Notes: generated by a model not told the origin, from the sequence alone. A stretch of 64,000 nucleotides of DNA from Maribellus comscasis (GCF_009762775.1 NZ_CP046401.1:1922001-1986000), one strand, 5' to 3'; counted from the stretch's first letter, positions 34,593 through 44,704 are shown. Translations and numbers: made by a program.

Positions 34593-36716
34593 ATGGCAAC
34601 GTTACAAAAGATAAGAACGAAAGCAGGATTGTTGGTAGCAATTGTAATTGGTGTTTCACTTGCCGCATTTATTCTTGGCGACATGCTACAGTCAGGAAAT
34701 TCTCTGTTTCGGAAAAACCAGCTAAAAATAGGAGAAGTTGACGGAGAATCAATTCAATATCCTGAGTTTCAACAGAAGGTTGAAGAACTTGGTGAAATTT
34801 ACAGAATGAATTCAGGACAAGGTCAATTAGATGAAAATACCTGGGTACAAATACGTGAACAAACCTGGCAAAATTTTATTCAGGAAAAGGTTATGGGGGA
34901 TGTTTATGATGATCTTGGAATTGACGTAAGTTCCGATGAGCTTTTTGACATGCTTCAGGGAAGCAATCTTCATCCAATCGTTCAGCAATTGTTTGCAAAC
35001 CCTAACACGGGCCAGGTTGACCGAAATGCAATCGTAAATTTTTTGAAAAATCTGGACACAGGAGTTGATCCTGAACAAAGACAATACTGGCTTTACCTTG
35101 AACAACAGATTGTAAAGGACAGAATTCAGACAAAATACGCCAATATGGTTGGGAAAGGTTTGTACGTAACCAGCGAAGAGGCACAAAACAGCCTTGTAGC
35201 CCGGAACAAACAAATCAACTTCGACTATATTTTATTGAATAATAATTCAGTTGCCGACAGCCAGATTGTGGTTACTCAAAAAGACTTAAAAAATTATTAC
35301 GACGCACACAAGGAAGATTATAAACAGGAAACGACACGTAGAATAGAATATATCAGCTTTCCTGTTGAGCCGTCTGCAGCCGATTTCAGAAATACTGAAG
35401 AATGGATTAATGACATCAAAGCAGATTTTGCATCAGCAACTGATAATGTTCAGTTTGTCAATTCAAACTCCGATATAAGTTTTGACGAAACCTGGTTCAA
35501 GCAGGCCGATCTCCCGGAAAACATTGGCAATTGGATTTACGAAGAAAATGCGGACACAAACGATGTTTTCGGTCCTTATTTTGAAAGTGAAGCATACAAA
35601 CTTGCCAAACTCAATGCGATTGAAATGTTACCTGATTCGGTAGAAGCACGTCATATTTTGTTGCGTGTAAATACACAAGCTGAAGTTACAGCAATGCAAA
35701 ATCTGGCCGACAGTTTAAAAACTACCATTGAAAACGGAAGTGATTTTGCCACGCTGGCGCGCCAGTTTTCAACCGACCAGGGCTCAGCAATTCAGGGTGG
35801 AGACTTAGGGTGGTTCAGCCGTGGACAAATGGTAAAACCTTTTGAAGATGCTGCTTTTAGTAATAAAGTAAACGAGGTAACTGTTGTTATGTCTCAATTT
35901 GGCTTTCATGTTATTCAAACAACAGCTCGCGGAAGGTTATCAAAACAAGTTCAGGTAGCTTATCTGGTAAGAAACGTTCAACCAAGTACGCAAACGTATC
36001 AGGATGTATATGCAAAGGCGAGCAAATTTGCAAGCGAAAACTCAAATCACAAAGAATTTGAAGCTGCCGTTACAGAACAAAACTTAACCAAAAAAGTTGC
36101 GACAGTGGGAGAAAACGACCGTCTGATAGCCGGATTGGAAAATCCAAGACAGTTAATTCGTGCAGCTTACGAAGCTGAAGAAGGAGATATAATCTTAAGC
36201 CAGGAGGAAACACCGATTTTTGAATTGGGAGATAATTTTGTAATCGCTGCATTAACCAATATTACAGAAGAAGGCATTGCTCCTTTGGATGATGTTCAGG
36301 CACGAGTTGAACTCGCCGTTATAAAAGAGAAAAAAGCAGAACTATTAAAAGAAAAAGCAGCTGCTGCAATGAATGGGAAAACAGACTTACAAGCCATTGC
36401 CGGAGAACTTGATGCAACCGTTGAAAATGCAACAAGTATTAACTTTAACTCGTTCCAGTTGCCGGGAGTAGGATTAGAACCTGCTGTTATCGGAACTGCG
36501 GCATCGCTTGATACAGATCAGCTTTCAAAACCAATTGTGGGGAACAACGGAGTTTTTATTGTACAGGTTACATCTGTTAACGAGCTGGAAAATCAGGATG
36601 TTGCTGCAGAGCAAACTCGTTTGGCACAAAGCTTAACTTTCCGGGCAAACTCTCAGGTTGTGAATGCCCACGAAAGTGCGATAGAAATTGTTGACAAAAG
36701 ATCAAAATTCTATTGA
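34593..36716 (+). CDS. PpiD/SurA-type periplasmic peptidyl-prolyl isomerase
   Basis: 707 aa. Inner-membrane anchor (LLVAIVIGVSLAAFILGDML), SurA-N-like chaperone domain (QIREQTWQNFIQEKVMGDVY), one parvulin domain around residues 350-450 (VEARHILLRV to GDLGWFSRGQMVKPFEDAAF and FGFHVIQT), then a long C-terminal region. It should assist folding of outer-membrane proteins. A TATCTTCG box (34539-34546) just upstream suggests its own weak promoter even though it belongs to the envelope series. A terminator follows 30 bp after the stop. Confidence 0.88.
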   Translation: MATLQKIRTKAGLLVAIVIGVSLAAFILGDMLQSGNSLFRKNQLKIGEVDGESIQYPEFQQKVEELGEIYRMNSGQGQLDENTWVQIREQTWQNFIQEKVMGDVYDDLGIDVSSDELFDMLQGSNLHPIVQQLFANPNTGQVDRNAIVNFLKNLDTGVDPEQRQYWLYLEQQIVKDRIQTKYANMVGKGLYVTSEEAQNSLVARNKQINFDYILLNNNSVADSQIVVTQKDLKNYYDAHKEDYKQETTRRIEYISFPVEPSAADFRNTEEWINDIKADFASATDNVQFVNSNSDISFDETWFKQADLPENIGNWIYEENADTNDVFGPYFESEAYKLAKLNAIEMLPDSVEARHILLRVNTQAEVTAMQNLADSLKTTIENGSDFATLARQFSTDQGSAIQGGDLGWFSRGQMVKPFEDAAFSNKVNEVTVVMSQFGFHVIQTTARGRLSKQVQVAYLVRNVQPSTQTYQDVYAKASKFASENSNHKEFEAAVTEQNLTKKVATVGENDRLIAGLENPRQLIRAAYEAEEGDIILSQEETPIFELGDNFVIAALTNITEEGIAPLDDVQARVELAVIKEKKAELLKEKAAAAMNGKTDLQAIAGELDATVENATSINFNSFQLPGVGLEPAVIGTAASLDTDQLSKPIVGNNGVFIVQVTSVNELENQDVAAEQTRLAQSLTFRANSQVVNAHESAIEIVDKRSKFY

Positions 36717-36745
36717 TAAATAAAAGATATTTGAAAATGACAGAT

Positions 36746-36778
36746 AAAAAGCTGGCTCAAGTGGGGGTCAGCTTTTTT
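36746..36778. terminator. Rho-independent terminator between ppiD-like and FKBP genes
   Basis: AAAAAGCTG (36746-36754) pairs with CAGCTTTTT (36769-36777). The A and T flanks allow it to end transcription from both of the convergent genes. Confidence 0.7.
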
Positions 36779-36789
36779 AAATTTTTAGG

Positions 36790-37224
36790 CTATAAGATCT
36801 CGAGTAAGCGAATATCAAATAGTAATGTCGCGTTGGGCGGTATTTTGTTTCCGGTTCCTTTACGTCCCCAACCTAATTCGGGAGGAATCCAAAATTTAAA
36901 TCTGCTCCCAACATTCATCAGGAGTAAACCTTCCTGTAACCCCTCAATCAGTTCTTCAACTTTAACGAGCTCGGGAGCATTTTGACGGTAAGTATCTTCC
37001 AGTATTCTTCCATCGAGCAACATAGCTCGCTGGTGAATCTTTACTTCGTCAAAAATGGCCGTAATACGACCACCTTCTTTTTTTTCTATAATTGTATATT
37101 GTAATCCGGATTCAGTCTCAATTACGCCTTCCTTTTTTTTGTTTTGAATTAAAAAATCTTCGCCAACTCTCCTGTTGTTACCGGCGGAACCTTTATTTCG
37201 TATTTTTTTCTCTCTCTTTGCCAT
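36790..37224 (-). CDS. FKBP-type peptidyl-prolyl isomerase
   Basis: 144 aa. A Lys/Arg-rich N-terminus (MAKREKKIRNKGSAGNNRR) without a signal peptide precedes a variant FKBP domain: GLQYTIIEKKEGG, then FDEVKIHQRAMLLDGRILEDTY, LIEGLQEGLLLMNVGSRFKFWIPPELGWG and IPPNATLLFDIRLLEI. It is probably cytoplasmic and may be a chaperone; the first beta strand is altered (KIHQRAML instead of HYxGxLxDG). Convergent with the PpiD-like gene. Confidence 0.85.
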   Translation of the reverse strand: MAKREKKIRNKGSAGNNRRVGEDFLIQNKKKEGVIETESGLQYTIIEKKEGGRITAIFDEVKIHQRAMLLDGRILEDTYRQNAPELVKVEELIEGLQEGLLLMNVGSRFKFWIPPELGWGRKGTGNKIPPNATLLFDIRLLEIL

Positions 37225-37247
37225 AAACGGTCTGTAAAATTCAACTA

Positions 37248-37277
37248 TTTGAAATGTAAATAAAATATATAAATTTG
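37248..37277 (+). promoter_or_regulatory. Bacteroidota-type promoter of the 37353 gene
   Basis: TTTG (37248-37251), 18 bp spacer, TAAATTTG (37270-37277): both elements match the TTTG / TAnnTTTG consensus at normal spacing. It gives a leader of about 65-70 bases before the ATG. Confidence 0.55.
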
Positions 37278-37352
37278 CACGGTTTTTGTTAACTAAATCC
37301 CCTCAGAAAACAAAATTGCAACCTTAACCTAACTTAAAAACGAATTTAAAAG

Positions 37353-38657
37353 ATGATTTCAAAAATATTCAATTTCACCATCGTTATTTTTCTTTTGGGC
37401 ACCTTTCAGGCTTATGCGGGGAATCATCCTACGCACGATGACATTAAAAATATTAACACTACGATTACAAAGGGGGTTTACCCATACGGAAAAAAGGAAG
37501 GGAAACCGAAAGTTTTTATCGAAGGAATATGGCTCGATTTTGACTACATGAGACGACACTTGCCTTATATTGATTTTGTAAACGACCCTGCCGTTGCGGA
37601 TATCCACATTATTATAAACAACCGCATCAGCGGTTCTGGCGGGCAGGTTTATTCTATTCGATACAACAACAATACGTTTGAAAACTTCACAGAATATACA
37701 CTATCGTGCACAACAGCCTCAAGCGACACATACGAAGAAAGAAGAGGAAAAATCGTAAATACCATTACGCTGGGGTTAATGCCTTTTGCAAACGAGACAG
37801 AAGTAGCCGGCAACCTTTCTATTCGCTATCGTGGAGAACAAAATGAAATTAAGCCGATTGTAACCGATGATCCCTGGCATAACTGGACATTCAGGGGAAC
37901 CTTTAACGGAGATATTTATATGGAAGAAAGCCGAAAAAACTTCAATTATTCATACAATCTCAGGGCTGACAAAGTTACCGAAGACTGGCGTATAAGAAAT
38001 AGTGGTCAGATGAGTGTAAGAACAAAAGAATACGAAGATGATGGTGAAATATACCGCTCGGAAAATACCAGTAGTTATATTTCGTCGAGTGTCGTAAACA
38101 GTCTTTCAAGCCGCTGGTCAGCAGGTGCTTTTTTCGGTTATTCAAACAGCAACTACAGTAACCTCATTTATTCTATATCGGCAAAACCAGCTGTGGAATA
38201 CAATATTTTTCCCTGGGATATTTCAGACAGAAAAGTTTTTACAATTGCCTATTATATAGGGCCGGAGTGGAAAAAGTATTACGAAGAAACCATTTACGGA
38301 AAATTTCAGGAAGGTTTGTGGGAACAAACATTGCGCCTGGACTTGCAAATTGTTCAAACCTGGGGCGAAATTGAGGCCGGATTGGATGCTTCAAATTATC
38401 TTCATGACTTTAGCAAAAACAGAATCACTTTTGACTCTGATTTATCCGTTCGTATTGTTCGCGGTTTCTCCGTAAATTTTAATCTGAGGGTTGAAAATAT
38501 TCACGACCAGATTTATTTGGCAAAAGGCGATGTTTCACTGGAAGATATACTTCTAAACAAAGTTCAGTTACCATCGACTTTCGAAGTGAGAGCGGGAGTA
38601 GGTGTCAGGTTACAGTTTGGTTCCATATACAATAACATTGTAAATAATCGTTTATAG
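37353..38657 (+). CDS. Conserved Bacteroidota barrel protein of unknown function
   Basis: 434 aa. Signal peptide (ISKIFNFTIVIFLLGTFQAYAG), an N-terminal domain (KVFIEGIWLDFDYMRRHLPYIDFVNDP, then ADIHIIINNRISGSGGQVYSI) and a C-terminal beta-barrel region of repeated amphipathic strands. I recognise the N-terminal layout from a Bacteroidota family whose members usually read FIDC..CD..YIR.EI.FVNYVRD; the Cys pair of that family is replaced here by Gly and Leu. Function is unknown. It has its own promoter and stands alone. Confidence 0.65.
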   Translation: MISKIFNFTIVIFLLGTFQAYAGNHPTHDDIKNINTTITKGVYPYGKKEGKPKVFIEGIWLDFDYMRRHLPYIDFVNDPAVADIHIIINNRISGSGGQVYSIRYNNNTFENFTEYTLSCTTASSDTYEERRGKIVNTITLGLMPFANETEVAGNLSIRYRGEQNEIKPIVTDDPWHNWTFRGTFNGDIYMEESRKNFNYSYNLRADKVTEDWRIRNSGQMSVRTKEYEDDGEIYRSENTSSYISSSVVNSLSSRWSAGAFFGYSNSNYSNLIYSISAKPAVEYNIFPWDISDRKVFTIAYYIGPEWKKYYEETIYGKFQEGLWEQTLRLDLQIVQTWGEIEAGLDASNYLHDFSKNRITFDSDLSVRIVRGFSVNFNLRVENIHDQIYLAKGDVSLEDILLNKVQLPSTFEVRAGVGVRLQFGSIYNNIVNNRL

Positions 38658-38712
38658 CAACAGCTCAGTTTAAAAATTTACGGTACAAACAGGTATCTCT
38701 TTTCATCTTAAA

Positions 38713-39492
38713 CTAACTGTCTCCTTCAATCCATTTTTTAAAAGCTTTTACTTTTTCGCGGGCTACCAAAAAATCATCTTGTACAGGATTTTGAACTTTC
38801 AGTTTTAATCTTGAACTACTGTATGCAATTACATCCTGAATACTTTGTAATGAAATAAAATACTTCCTGTTTATTCTGAAAAAAACTGATGGGTCTACCA
38901 TCTCTTCAATCACTTCCAGACTGTAATCCAGAAGATAATCCTTTCCATCTGCCAGTTTCACAAAGGTTCCTTTCTGATAAGAATAAAAATACAGGACATC
39001 ATCAATTTCAATAATCCGGAGATGGCTTCCTACTTTTGCAAGAAATCGTTCTTTAAACTTTCTCCGGCTAAACGATGTAACAATCTCCTCAATAATTTCT
39101 GGCGAAAGATTCGGAGATTTAGACGTCAACATGCTTTCATATTTTTGCAAAGCGCTATCCAGTTCTTGTTTTTCAATCGGTTTCAAAAGATAATCAACGC
39201 TGTTAACTTTAAAAGCCTGTATCGCGTATTGGTCGTAAGCAGTAACAAAAATAACCGGACAATTCAAATCTACCTGTTCAAAAATTTCAAAACTCAATCC
39301 ATCGCCCAGTTGAATATCAAAAAATGCCAAATCCGGCTCATCATTTTTCGCAATCCAGTTAATTGCAGATTTAACCGTATCGCAAACCTCCAAAATCTTT
39401 GCTCCCGGCTTCAAAGAAGCAATCAGAGCGGCCAGTTGTGCTGCTGCCAGGGGTTCATCCTCTACAATTAATATTTTTATTTCATTTTCCAT
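38713..39492 (-). CDS. LytTR-type response regulator
   Basis: 259 aa. Receiver domain with acidic pocket VEDEP, phospho-acceptor Asp59 (LAFFDIQLGD), Thr in VTAYDQYAIQAFKVN and the conserved Lys in YLLKPIEK; then a LytTR DNA-binding domain (FLAKVGSHLRIIEIDDVLYFYS, FFRINRKYFISLQSI). It is the partner of the histidine kinase whose stop overlaps its start by 11 bp. Likely target: the TPR/TonB genes upstream, by position only. Confidence 0.92.
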   Translation of the reverse strand: MENEIKILIVEDEPLAAAQLAALIASLKPGAKILEVCDTVKSAINWIAKNDEPDLAFFDIQLGDGLSFEIFEQVDLNCPVIFVTAYDQYAIQAFKVNSVDYLLKPIEKQELDSALQKYESMLTSKSPNLSPEIIEEIVTSFSRRKFKERFLAKVGSHLRIIEIDDVLYFYSYQKGTFVKLADGKDYLLDYSLEVIEEMVDPSVFFRINRKYFISLQSIQDVIAYSSSRLKLKVQNPVQDDFLVAREKVKAFKKWIEGDS

Positions 39493-40516
39493 CTAAAACA
39501 ATTAAAGGCAATATAACTCTGAAGTAACGATTGTTTTCACTGATGTTTACTTTTTTGCCGGTTAAAAACTCGTAGCGGCTCGCCAAATTCTTTAAGCCTG
39601 TTCCGCTACCCGGTTCCAACACTTTTTTAGACTGAATATTATTTTCAACTATTAATTCGTAATCATCAGTAATTGCGATCACTATTTTAAGCGGATTCGC
39701 TTTCGAAATCTCATTGTGTTTTACTGCATTTTCAACCAAAGCCTGCAAAGAAAGCGGGATAACTCTCCCTCGAATGTTTTCATTGGCTATTATCTCTACC
39801 TCAAGAGCTTCTCCAAAACGGATTTGTTGCAAATAAATGTACTTTTTAACAAAAGCAATCTCTTCTTTCAGCGAAATAATATCCTGATCTTTATAGTGAA
39901 GAACATCGCGGTAAAAAAGCGATAGTTCACGCGTGAACTCTTTTGCCTTTTCAGAGTCAATATCAATTAGAGATCCCAGCACATTTAAACTGTTAAAAAG
40001 AAAGTGCGGATTTACCTGATTTTGTAAAACCTGATACTTTAATGACAACGCCTCTCTTTTTATTTCCTCCGACTGTGTAACCTCACTTCGCCATGCCCTG
40101 AAGAATGAGATCGCATAAATAATGGCTGCAACAATTACAAAAATAATATATTCAGAAATTATCATGGAAGTATTTGAAGCCCAGAAATTTCTCAACTCCT
40201 GGTCTAAAACCACTACAAACCAAAACCAGTTTACAATAAAGATTACAACACTCGAATATCCAAAGTGTATTGAAAGAGCGGCGGCAACACTTTTCACCGG
40301 TTTATTAATCCAGTCGATATAACGCTTTTCAAACCAGTGAAACAAATATCCGTTGGCAAACAACGGTAATCCGAGGCACAAAGAATACCCCGCGTTCCAA
40401 ACATAAACCGAAAAAGGCCGGTTTAATGTGCCGGTTATTAACAGCATAGCAGTTATACCAATTAAAATAGAAATGAATGCAGCATAAACAATTCCTATAA
40501 AATTCTTCTTTAGCAC
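39482..40516 (-). CDS. LytS-type sensor histidine kinase
   Basis: 344 aa. Four N-terminal membrane helices (FIGIVYAAFISILIGITAML and so on), then the His_kinase dimerisation block QNQVNPHFLFNSLNVLGSLI with phospho-accepting His and a GHKL ATPase (IPLSLQALVENAVKHNE, GSGTGLKNLASRYEFL). No periplasmic sensor domain is evident, so the stimulus is probably sensed in the membrane. Coupled to the following response regulator by an 11-bp overlap. Confidence 0.9.
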   Translation of the reverse strand: MLKKNFIGIVYAAFISILIGITAMLLITGTLNRPFSVYVWNAGYSLCLGLPLFANGYLFHWFEKRYIDWINKPVKSVAAALSIHFGYSSVVIFIVNWFWFVVVLDQELRNFWASNTSMIISEYIIFVIVAAIIYAISFFRAWRSEVTQSEEIKREALSLKYQVLQNQVNPHFLFNSLNVLGSLIDIDSEKAKEFTRELSLFYRDVLHYKDQDIISLKEEIAFVKKYIYLQQIRFGEALEVEIIANENIRGRVIPLSLQALVENAVKHNEISKANPLKIVIAITDDYELIVENNIQSKKVLEPGSGTGLKNLASRYEFLTGKKVNISENNRYFRVILPLIVLDGK

Positions 40517-40581
40517 GTTTTATTTTTTGAAAAGATGGATTTATAAAAATAATCGAAAAAATCGGGAGATTAACAATCATA

Positions 40582-41220
40582 CTATTCTTCCTGACAAGAC
40601 TTTAACATTTGCGCATTGTGTTCTTTCCCCCAGTTAGGCGACAACGCGTTTTGAGCTTCAAAAGCTTCAAACTTCTCTGCCGCTTTTTCAAAAAAAGGTT
40701 TGGCCTTTTCAGCGCCGCCGCCAAACATTTTGGGAGTATGATAGGTATTCATGCCGCGCAAATAATAAACTCTAGGATTTTCGGGTTCTAATTTTTCCGC
40801 AACGGCCAAAACTTCGTTTGCCAGTCCTGAATATTTCATTCCCTTTGTCATGTCGGTAATTCTTAGTTGGTAAATAAATGCTTGCAAAGCATAAACTTCC
40901 GATTCTTCAGAAGCCATCTCTTTTAAAACATCCATTTCTTTCTGAGCCATATCCAATCTCTGATGTTTTTCGTCGGCACTCATCTCGCCAAATACGGTCG
41001 ACATAACAAAACAATACGAAGCATAATACTTTGGAAGCCACTTGTCTTTTTCAACCGAGGCAATCCGAAGGAATTGGTTTGCCTGGCTTAGCATTTCAGG
41101 TCCGGAAGTTATTTTATACATTTTCTCAATGTTTTTCCCCATTGTTTCTTCATAGCCAGAGGCAAAAGTGCTGCTCACATAAACAGCGACAAAAAGAGTG
41201 ATTATTAAAATTTTTTTCAT
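40582..41220 (-). CDS. Secreted TPR-like protein of unknown function
   Basis: 212 aa with a signal peptide (MKKILIITLFVAVYVSSTFA). The rest is helical and TPR-like (KYYASYCFVMSTVFGEMSADE, ENPRVYYLRGMNTYHTPKMF, GGGAEKAKPFFEKAAEKFE). Relatives lie next to TonB receptors and LytTR systems in Bacteroidota; role unknown. It is between the TonB receptor and the kinase, all on one strand, suggesting a joint sensing/uptake unit. Confidence 0.65.
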   Translation of the reverse strand: MKKILIITLFVAVYVSSTFASGYEETMGKNIEKMYKITSGPEMLSQANQFLRIASVEKDKWLPKYYASYCFVMSTVFGEMSADEKHQRLDMAQKEMDVLKEMASEESEVYALQAFIYQLRITDMTKGMKYSGLANEVLAVAEKLEPENPRVYYLRGMNTYHTPKMFGGGAEKAKPFFEKAAEKFEAFEAQNALSPNWGKEHNAQMLKSCQEE

Positions 41221-41326
41221 GACATTGTTCTTTTTAAATTAATACTATTCAAATTTCTTACAGATGTATCCTTTTTGAAAAACTTGTTAACCGAACTGTT
41301 GATTTTTAGGGATGAATTGCAGATGA

Positions 41327-43459
41327 TTAAAAGTTCAGAAACAGCCCAATAAAAACCATTCGTTTTAAATCGCGTTTTACCGGAATCATTGTGTAGTTTC
41401 CCTGCGCATCCGATAGATTTGATGGACGATAGCTCAAGGTATTATCATTTCCCAAAACATTATTAACCGAACAGTAAAGAACAGAATACTGATCCCCGAT
41501 ATAAAAAACGTGGCTGAGGTTTAAGCTCAAGTCGGAATACGGTTTTGTCTTTTCCGCCATAAACTCATCCGAATTTATATTGTTATAAGGCCGGCCACTC
41601 GCAGCGGTGAATGAAAGCCCAAACTGAGTATTGATTTGATTCACCCAGTACTTGCCAACAAATGAAAAGTTATGATCCGACACAAACCAGGGCGTTACTT
41701 TCTCTGGATAATTTTGATATTTTCTTTTTGTATCTATGTATGAATACGTTATCCAGTAGTCAAAGCCTTTAATTGATTTAAGGTCGCGCCAAAAAATATC
41801 AATCCCACCGGCATAACCGGTTCCGCTGTTTTGAATATTTGAAATCTGATATTCGTTATCTCCGCTGTAAGTAACCAACCGGTTGTAGGTTTTGTAATAA
41901 ACTTCAGCTCGAAACAAACGTTTTGATATATCGCCAAACTGGTAACTTAAAACATAGTGATAAGCCCTTTCAAAATCGAGGCTCGTCTCCCAGCGAAGAT
42001 AATCGGCCTGCGGAGTTTGATGATACAAACCCCAGGCGCCGGAAACCTGAGCTTCTTTACCGGTTTTTAATGCAAGGGCAAAACGTGGCGCAAAATTCCA
42101 CTTATTTAATACAGATGAATATTCAGAACGAATTCCGGGTCGGATGGCAAGGTTTCTACTGAATTTAATCTCACTTTCAATAAAACCACCAAGCAGGTGA
42201 TCATCAAAATCCAGTTTCGAAGATGTGCTTTCAAACGGTTTGTATTCCAAATCGTATTTATTGTACGTTTCATTTGCTCCCCATGTAATTTTCACACCAT
42301 CTGAAACATCGTGAAATACAGAAAAACGCGTTTCCACATTCATTTCCAACGTTTGTATATTGTCAAAATCCAAGCCCAATTTGTTGTTCTGAATAGTTGA
42401 CGAAACCCCGATTTTATAACAGCTTTTATCCGAAAAACAGTCGCGATAGGAAAGATTGGAGTAGACGGTTGTTCCTTTGTTGGAAATTCGCATTAACTCG
42501 TCAGGCTTTGCAGCAGGAACAAAATACGAAAGATTGCCCCAATCGGTGGTTATATATCCTTTGAACATTCCACGGGAGCTGGTTTTGTGCCGGAATACAG
42601 CAGTTCCGTTTACAGCCTGAACCGGTTTCTCCCAGTCGATGCTGCTGTTAAAAACCTTATCGTATGCCGAAAGGTTGGTATAGCCGCCTGACAACATTAG
42701 CGACGACTTTGTCCAGCGTTTGGTTTTGTTTACTTCTCCACCAATACTCATTATAGAGAGCCCTGTATTATCATTTTCGGCGAGGTCGTTTGAATTCAAA
42801 ACCAAAACTGACGAAAGTGCCTGTCCGTATTCTGCTGAATATCCACCGGAATTAAATGAAACGCCGCTAAACAGCGAAGGAGCGAAACGTCCGCGGGTAG
42901 CCACATCAGGTGTCTTTGAAAAATATGGTTTTGCAGCAACAAGACCATCAATGTATGTTTGTGTTTCATAAACATCGCCGCCACGCACCAGCAAACGTCC
43001 GTCGTCGGAAGCAGCCTGGTTGCCCGGCATGGTTTTCATGGCTGCCATTATATCGCCGTTGGCAGTTGGTGTTGTATACACATCGAGCGATTTCATAACT
43101 GAAGCCCTCGATTCATCGGAAGCGGCAAAACTTCCGGCTGTAATTATAACCGCATCAAGGGTATTTACACTTTCTTTTAAAATTATTTCAACATAAATAT
43201 CTTCTGAAAGATCAACTTCTTTTTCCCAGCTTTTGTAGCCAATAAAAGTGGCTTTCAAAAGAAAAATACCCTTTTCGTCTGTTGAAAATGAAAAATCTCC
43301 GTTCTCACCGGAACTGGCACCATCGTATGTGTTTTCCAAAAAAATATTTACTCCGGGAAGTGCTTCCCCGTTTTCTGATTTTACATACCCGTTGATTTTG
43401 GTTTGACCACTTATTAAAAGAGAAAAAGAAATAAAAAAAATGGATAAAATTGTTTTCAT
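41327..43459 (-). CDS. TonB-dependent receptor with CarboxypepD_reg-like N-terminus
   Basis: 710 aa from the chosen start. Signal peptide (MKTILSIFFISFSLLISGQ), carboxypeptidase-regulatory-like domain (KINGYVKSENGEALPGVNIF to ATFIGYKSWEKEV), plug domain (IMAAMKTMPGNQAASDDGRLLVRGG and TQTYIDGL) and a 22-strand-type barrel ending VFIGLFLNF with terminal Phe. It is shorter than SusC proteins and has no SusD partner, so it is more like a metal or vitamin-type receptor than a glycan importer. Start at 43459 places the signal peptide first; an ATG twelve codons earlier also exists. Confidence 0.88.
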   Translation of the reverse strand: MKTILSIFFISFSLLISGQTKINGYVKSENGEALPGVNIFLENTYDGASSGENGDFSFSTDEKGIFLLKATFIGYKSWEKEVDLSEDIYVEIILKESVNTLDAVIITAGSFAASDESRASVMKSLDVYTTPTANGDIMAAMKTMPGNQAASDDGRLLVRGGDVYETQTYIDGLVAAKPYFSKTPDVATRGRFAPSLFSGVSFNSGGYSAEYGQALSSVLVLNSNDLAENDNTGLSIMSIGGEVNKTKRWTKSSLMLSGGYTNLSAYDKVFNSSIDWEKPVQAVNGTAVFRHKTSSRGMFKGYITTDWGNLSYFVPAAKPDELMRISNKGTTVYSNLSYRDCFSDKSCYKIGVSSTIQNNKLGLDFDNIQTLEMNVETRFSVFHDVSDGVKITWGANETYNKYDLEYKPFESTSSKLDFDDHLLGGFIESEIKFSRNLAIRPGIRSEYSSVLNKWNFAPRFALALKTGKEAQVSGAWGLYHQTPQADYLRWETSLDFERAYHYVLSYQFGDISKRLFRAEVYYKTYNRLVTYSGDNEYQISNIQNSGTGYAGGIDIFWRDLKSIKGFDYWITYSYIDTKRKYQNYPEKVTPWFVSDHNFSFVGKYWVNQINTQFGLSFTAASGRPYNNINSDEFMAEKTKPYSDLSLNLSHVFYIGDQYSVLYCSVNNVLGNDNTLSYRPSNLSDAQGNYTMIPVKRDLKRMVFIGLFLNF

Positions 43460-43614
43460 GGCTTTGAAATTTATTTTGTAAAGTTCTGTTTTCATTTTCT
43501 GTTTGAATTGTTCATTCTTGCGAATCTTTTAATTCAAATTTCAGATGAAAACACAGCCTATAAAAAACAATCCTACCGAACTGTAATTTTTTAGCGACGA
43601 ATTGTAAACGATGT

Positions 43615-44532
43615 TCAATTAAGACTTATATCGCCTTCAATATATTTGTTTCCTAACCAAATCCGCCCGTCTGCTTTTTTCCATTCACCAGCATCGACAT
43701 TCGCCCCGGGAAAGGAAAAATAAAAGTGAACATTTCCGCTCGGCAAATCTGAAAAACCACCCCGGGAGATTGTTCTGGTTATCGATTTTCCCGGAACCAG
43801 TTTATAATACCAATTGCTTCTGATTTCCGGAGATGAAATACTTTCACTCTGCGAATAGTAACTAACATTATCTTTACGGAACGAAACCCCGTTTGTATAA
43901 TAATGGAATCTCCCCTCGCCCATTTTGCTGGGGTCTAAAACGTAAATACTTTCTATATCGTTGTTTGTTATACGAATGGAGTACTCAAGTGTAGTTGCGT
44001 TTTTCTTTTTTAGTTTAGTAAGCTCAACATCTATTCCTTCGTGCAAAATCCCGGAACTTTCCAATGCCTCCCTGAAATTCTGAAAATTGGCACTTGTATC
44101 CACCGCCGAAGAAAAATTGATTCCACCTAAGCCGATAACATCTTGTGGATAAAAAAAGTCATCGTGTGCAACAATACTTGGAAATTGCGGCATAAATGAC
44201 CAGTATACTGCAAAAAATACACCCAGGAGAAGAGGTGTATCACCGTCTTTTATTACAAAATAATTTCCCGAATATTGCCCTTTTTCCTTTTTGGTATTTA
44301 AATAAAAAATGTGAGATGACCAATCGTAAAATTCAATCTCCGAACTCTTTAACCATGGTGTACTCTCTAATTCCAACGACTCTAAATCCTCATTTGGCTG
44401 AGAGTTGTCGACCTCCCCATCCTTAACAATATAAATACGTATGTTGTTATCGCCGGTATTGCGAAAATCGACGCCCTCGTCAATACATGAAATAAAAAGC
44501 GGAAGCAAAAAGAACAGGAAGATTTTTTTCAT
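43615..44532 (-). CDS. Lipoprotein of unknown function
   Basis: 305 aa. MKKIFLFFLLPLFISCIDEG contains a lipobox, so it is probably membrane-anchored. The rest looks like beta sandwich with no recognised family. It precedes the TonB receptor on the same strand by about 155 bp and may share its regulation. Confidence 0.6.
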   Translation of the reverse strand: MKKIFLFFLLPLFISCIDEGVDFRNTGDNNIRIYIVKDGEVDNSQPNEDLESLELESTPWLKSSEIEFYDWSSHIFYLNTKKEKGQYSGNYFVIKDGDTPLLLGVFFAVYWSFMPQFPSIVAHDDFFYPQDVIGLGGINFSSAVDTSANFQNFREALESSGILHEGIDVELTKLKKKNATTLEYSIRITNNDIESIYVLDPSKMGEGRFHYYTNGVSFRKDNVSYYSQSESISSPEIRSNWYYKLVPGKSITRTISRGGFSDLPSGNVHFYFSFPGANVDAGEWKKADGRIWLGNKYIEGDISLN

Positions 44533-44704
44533 GGTTCAGTTTTTCACGTTTTTAAACAGACGAAGTTGGCTATTATTTGGTTGCGTTTTTAGCTATTTAA
44601 TTTTTAAAAAAGATTGATAACATGTTTTCGCAAAATTAGCCGAAAGAATTTGTTAAATCCTTTCTTTCATTCATTTGTTATTTTCTAAATGGATGGAAAA
44701 AAGA

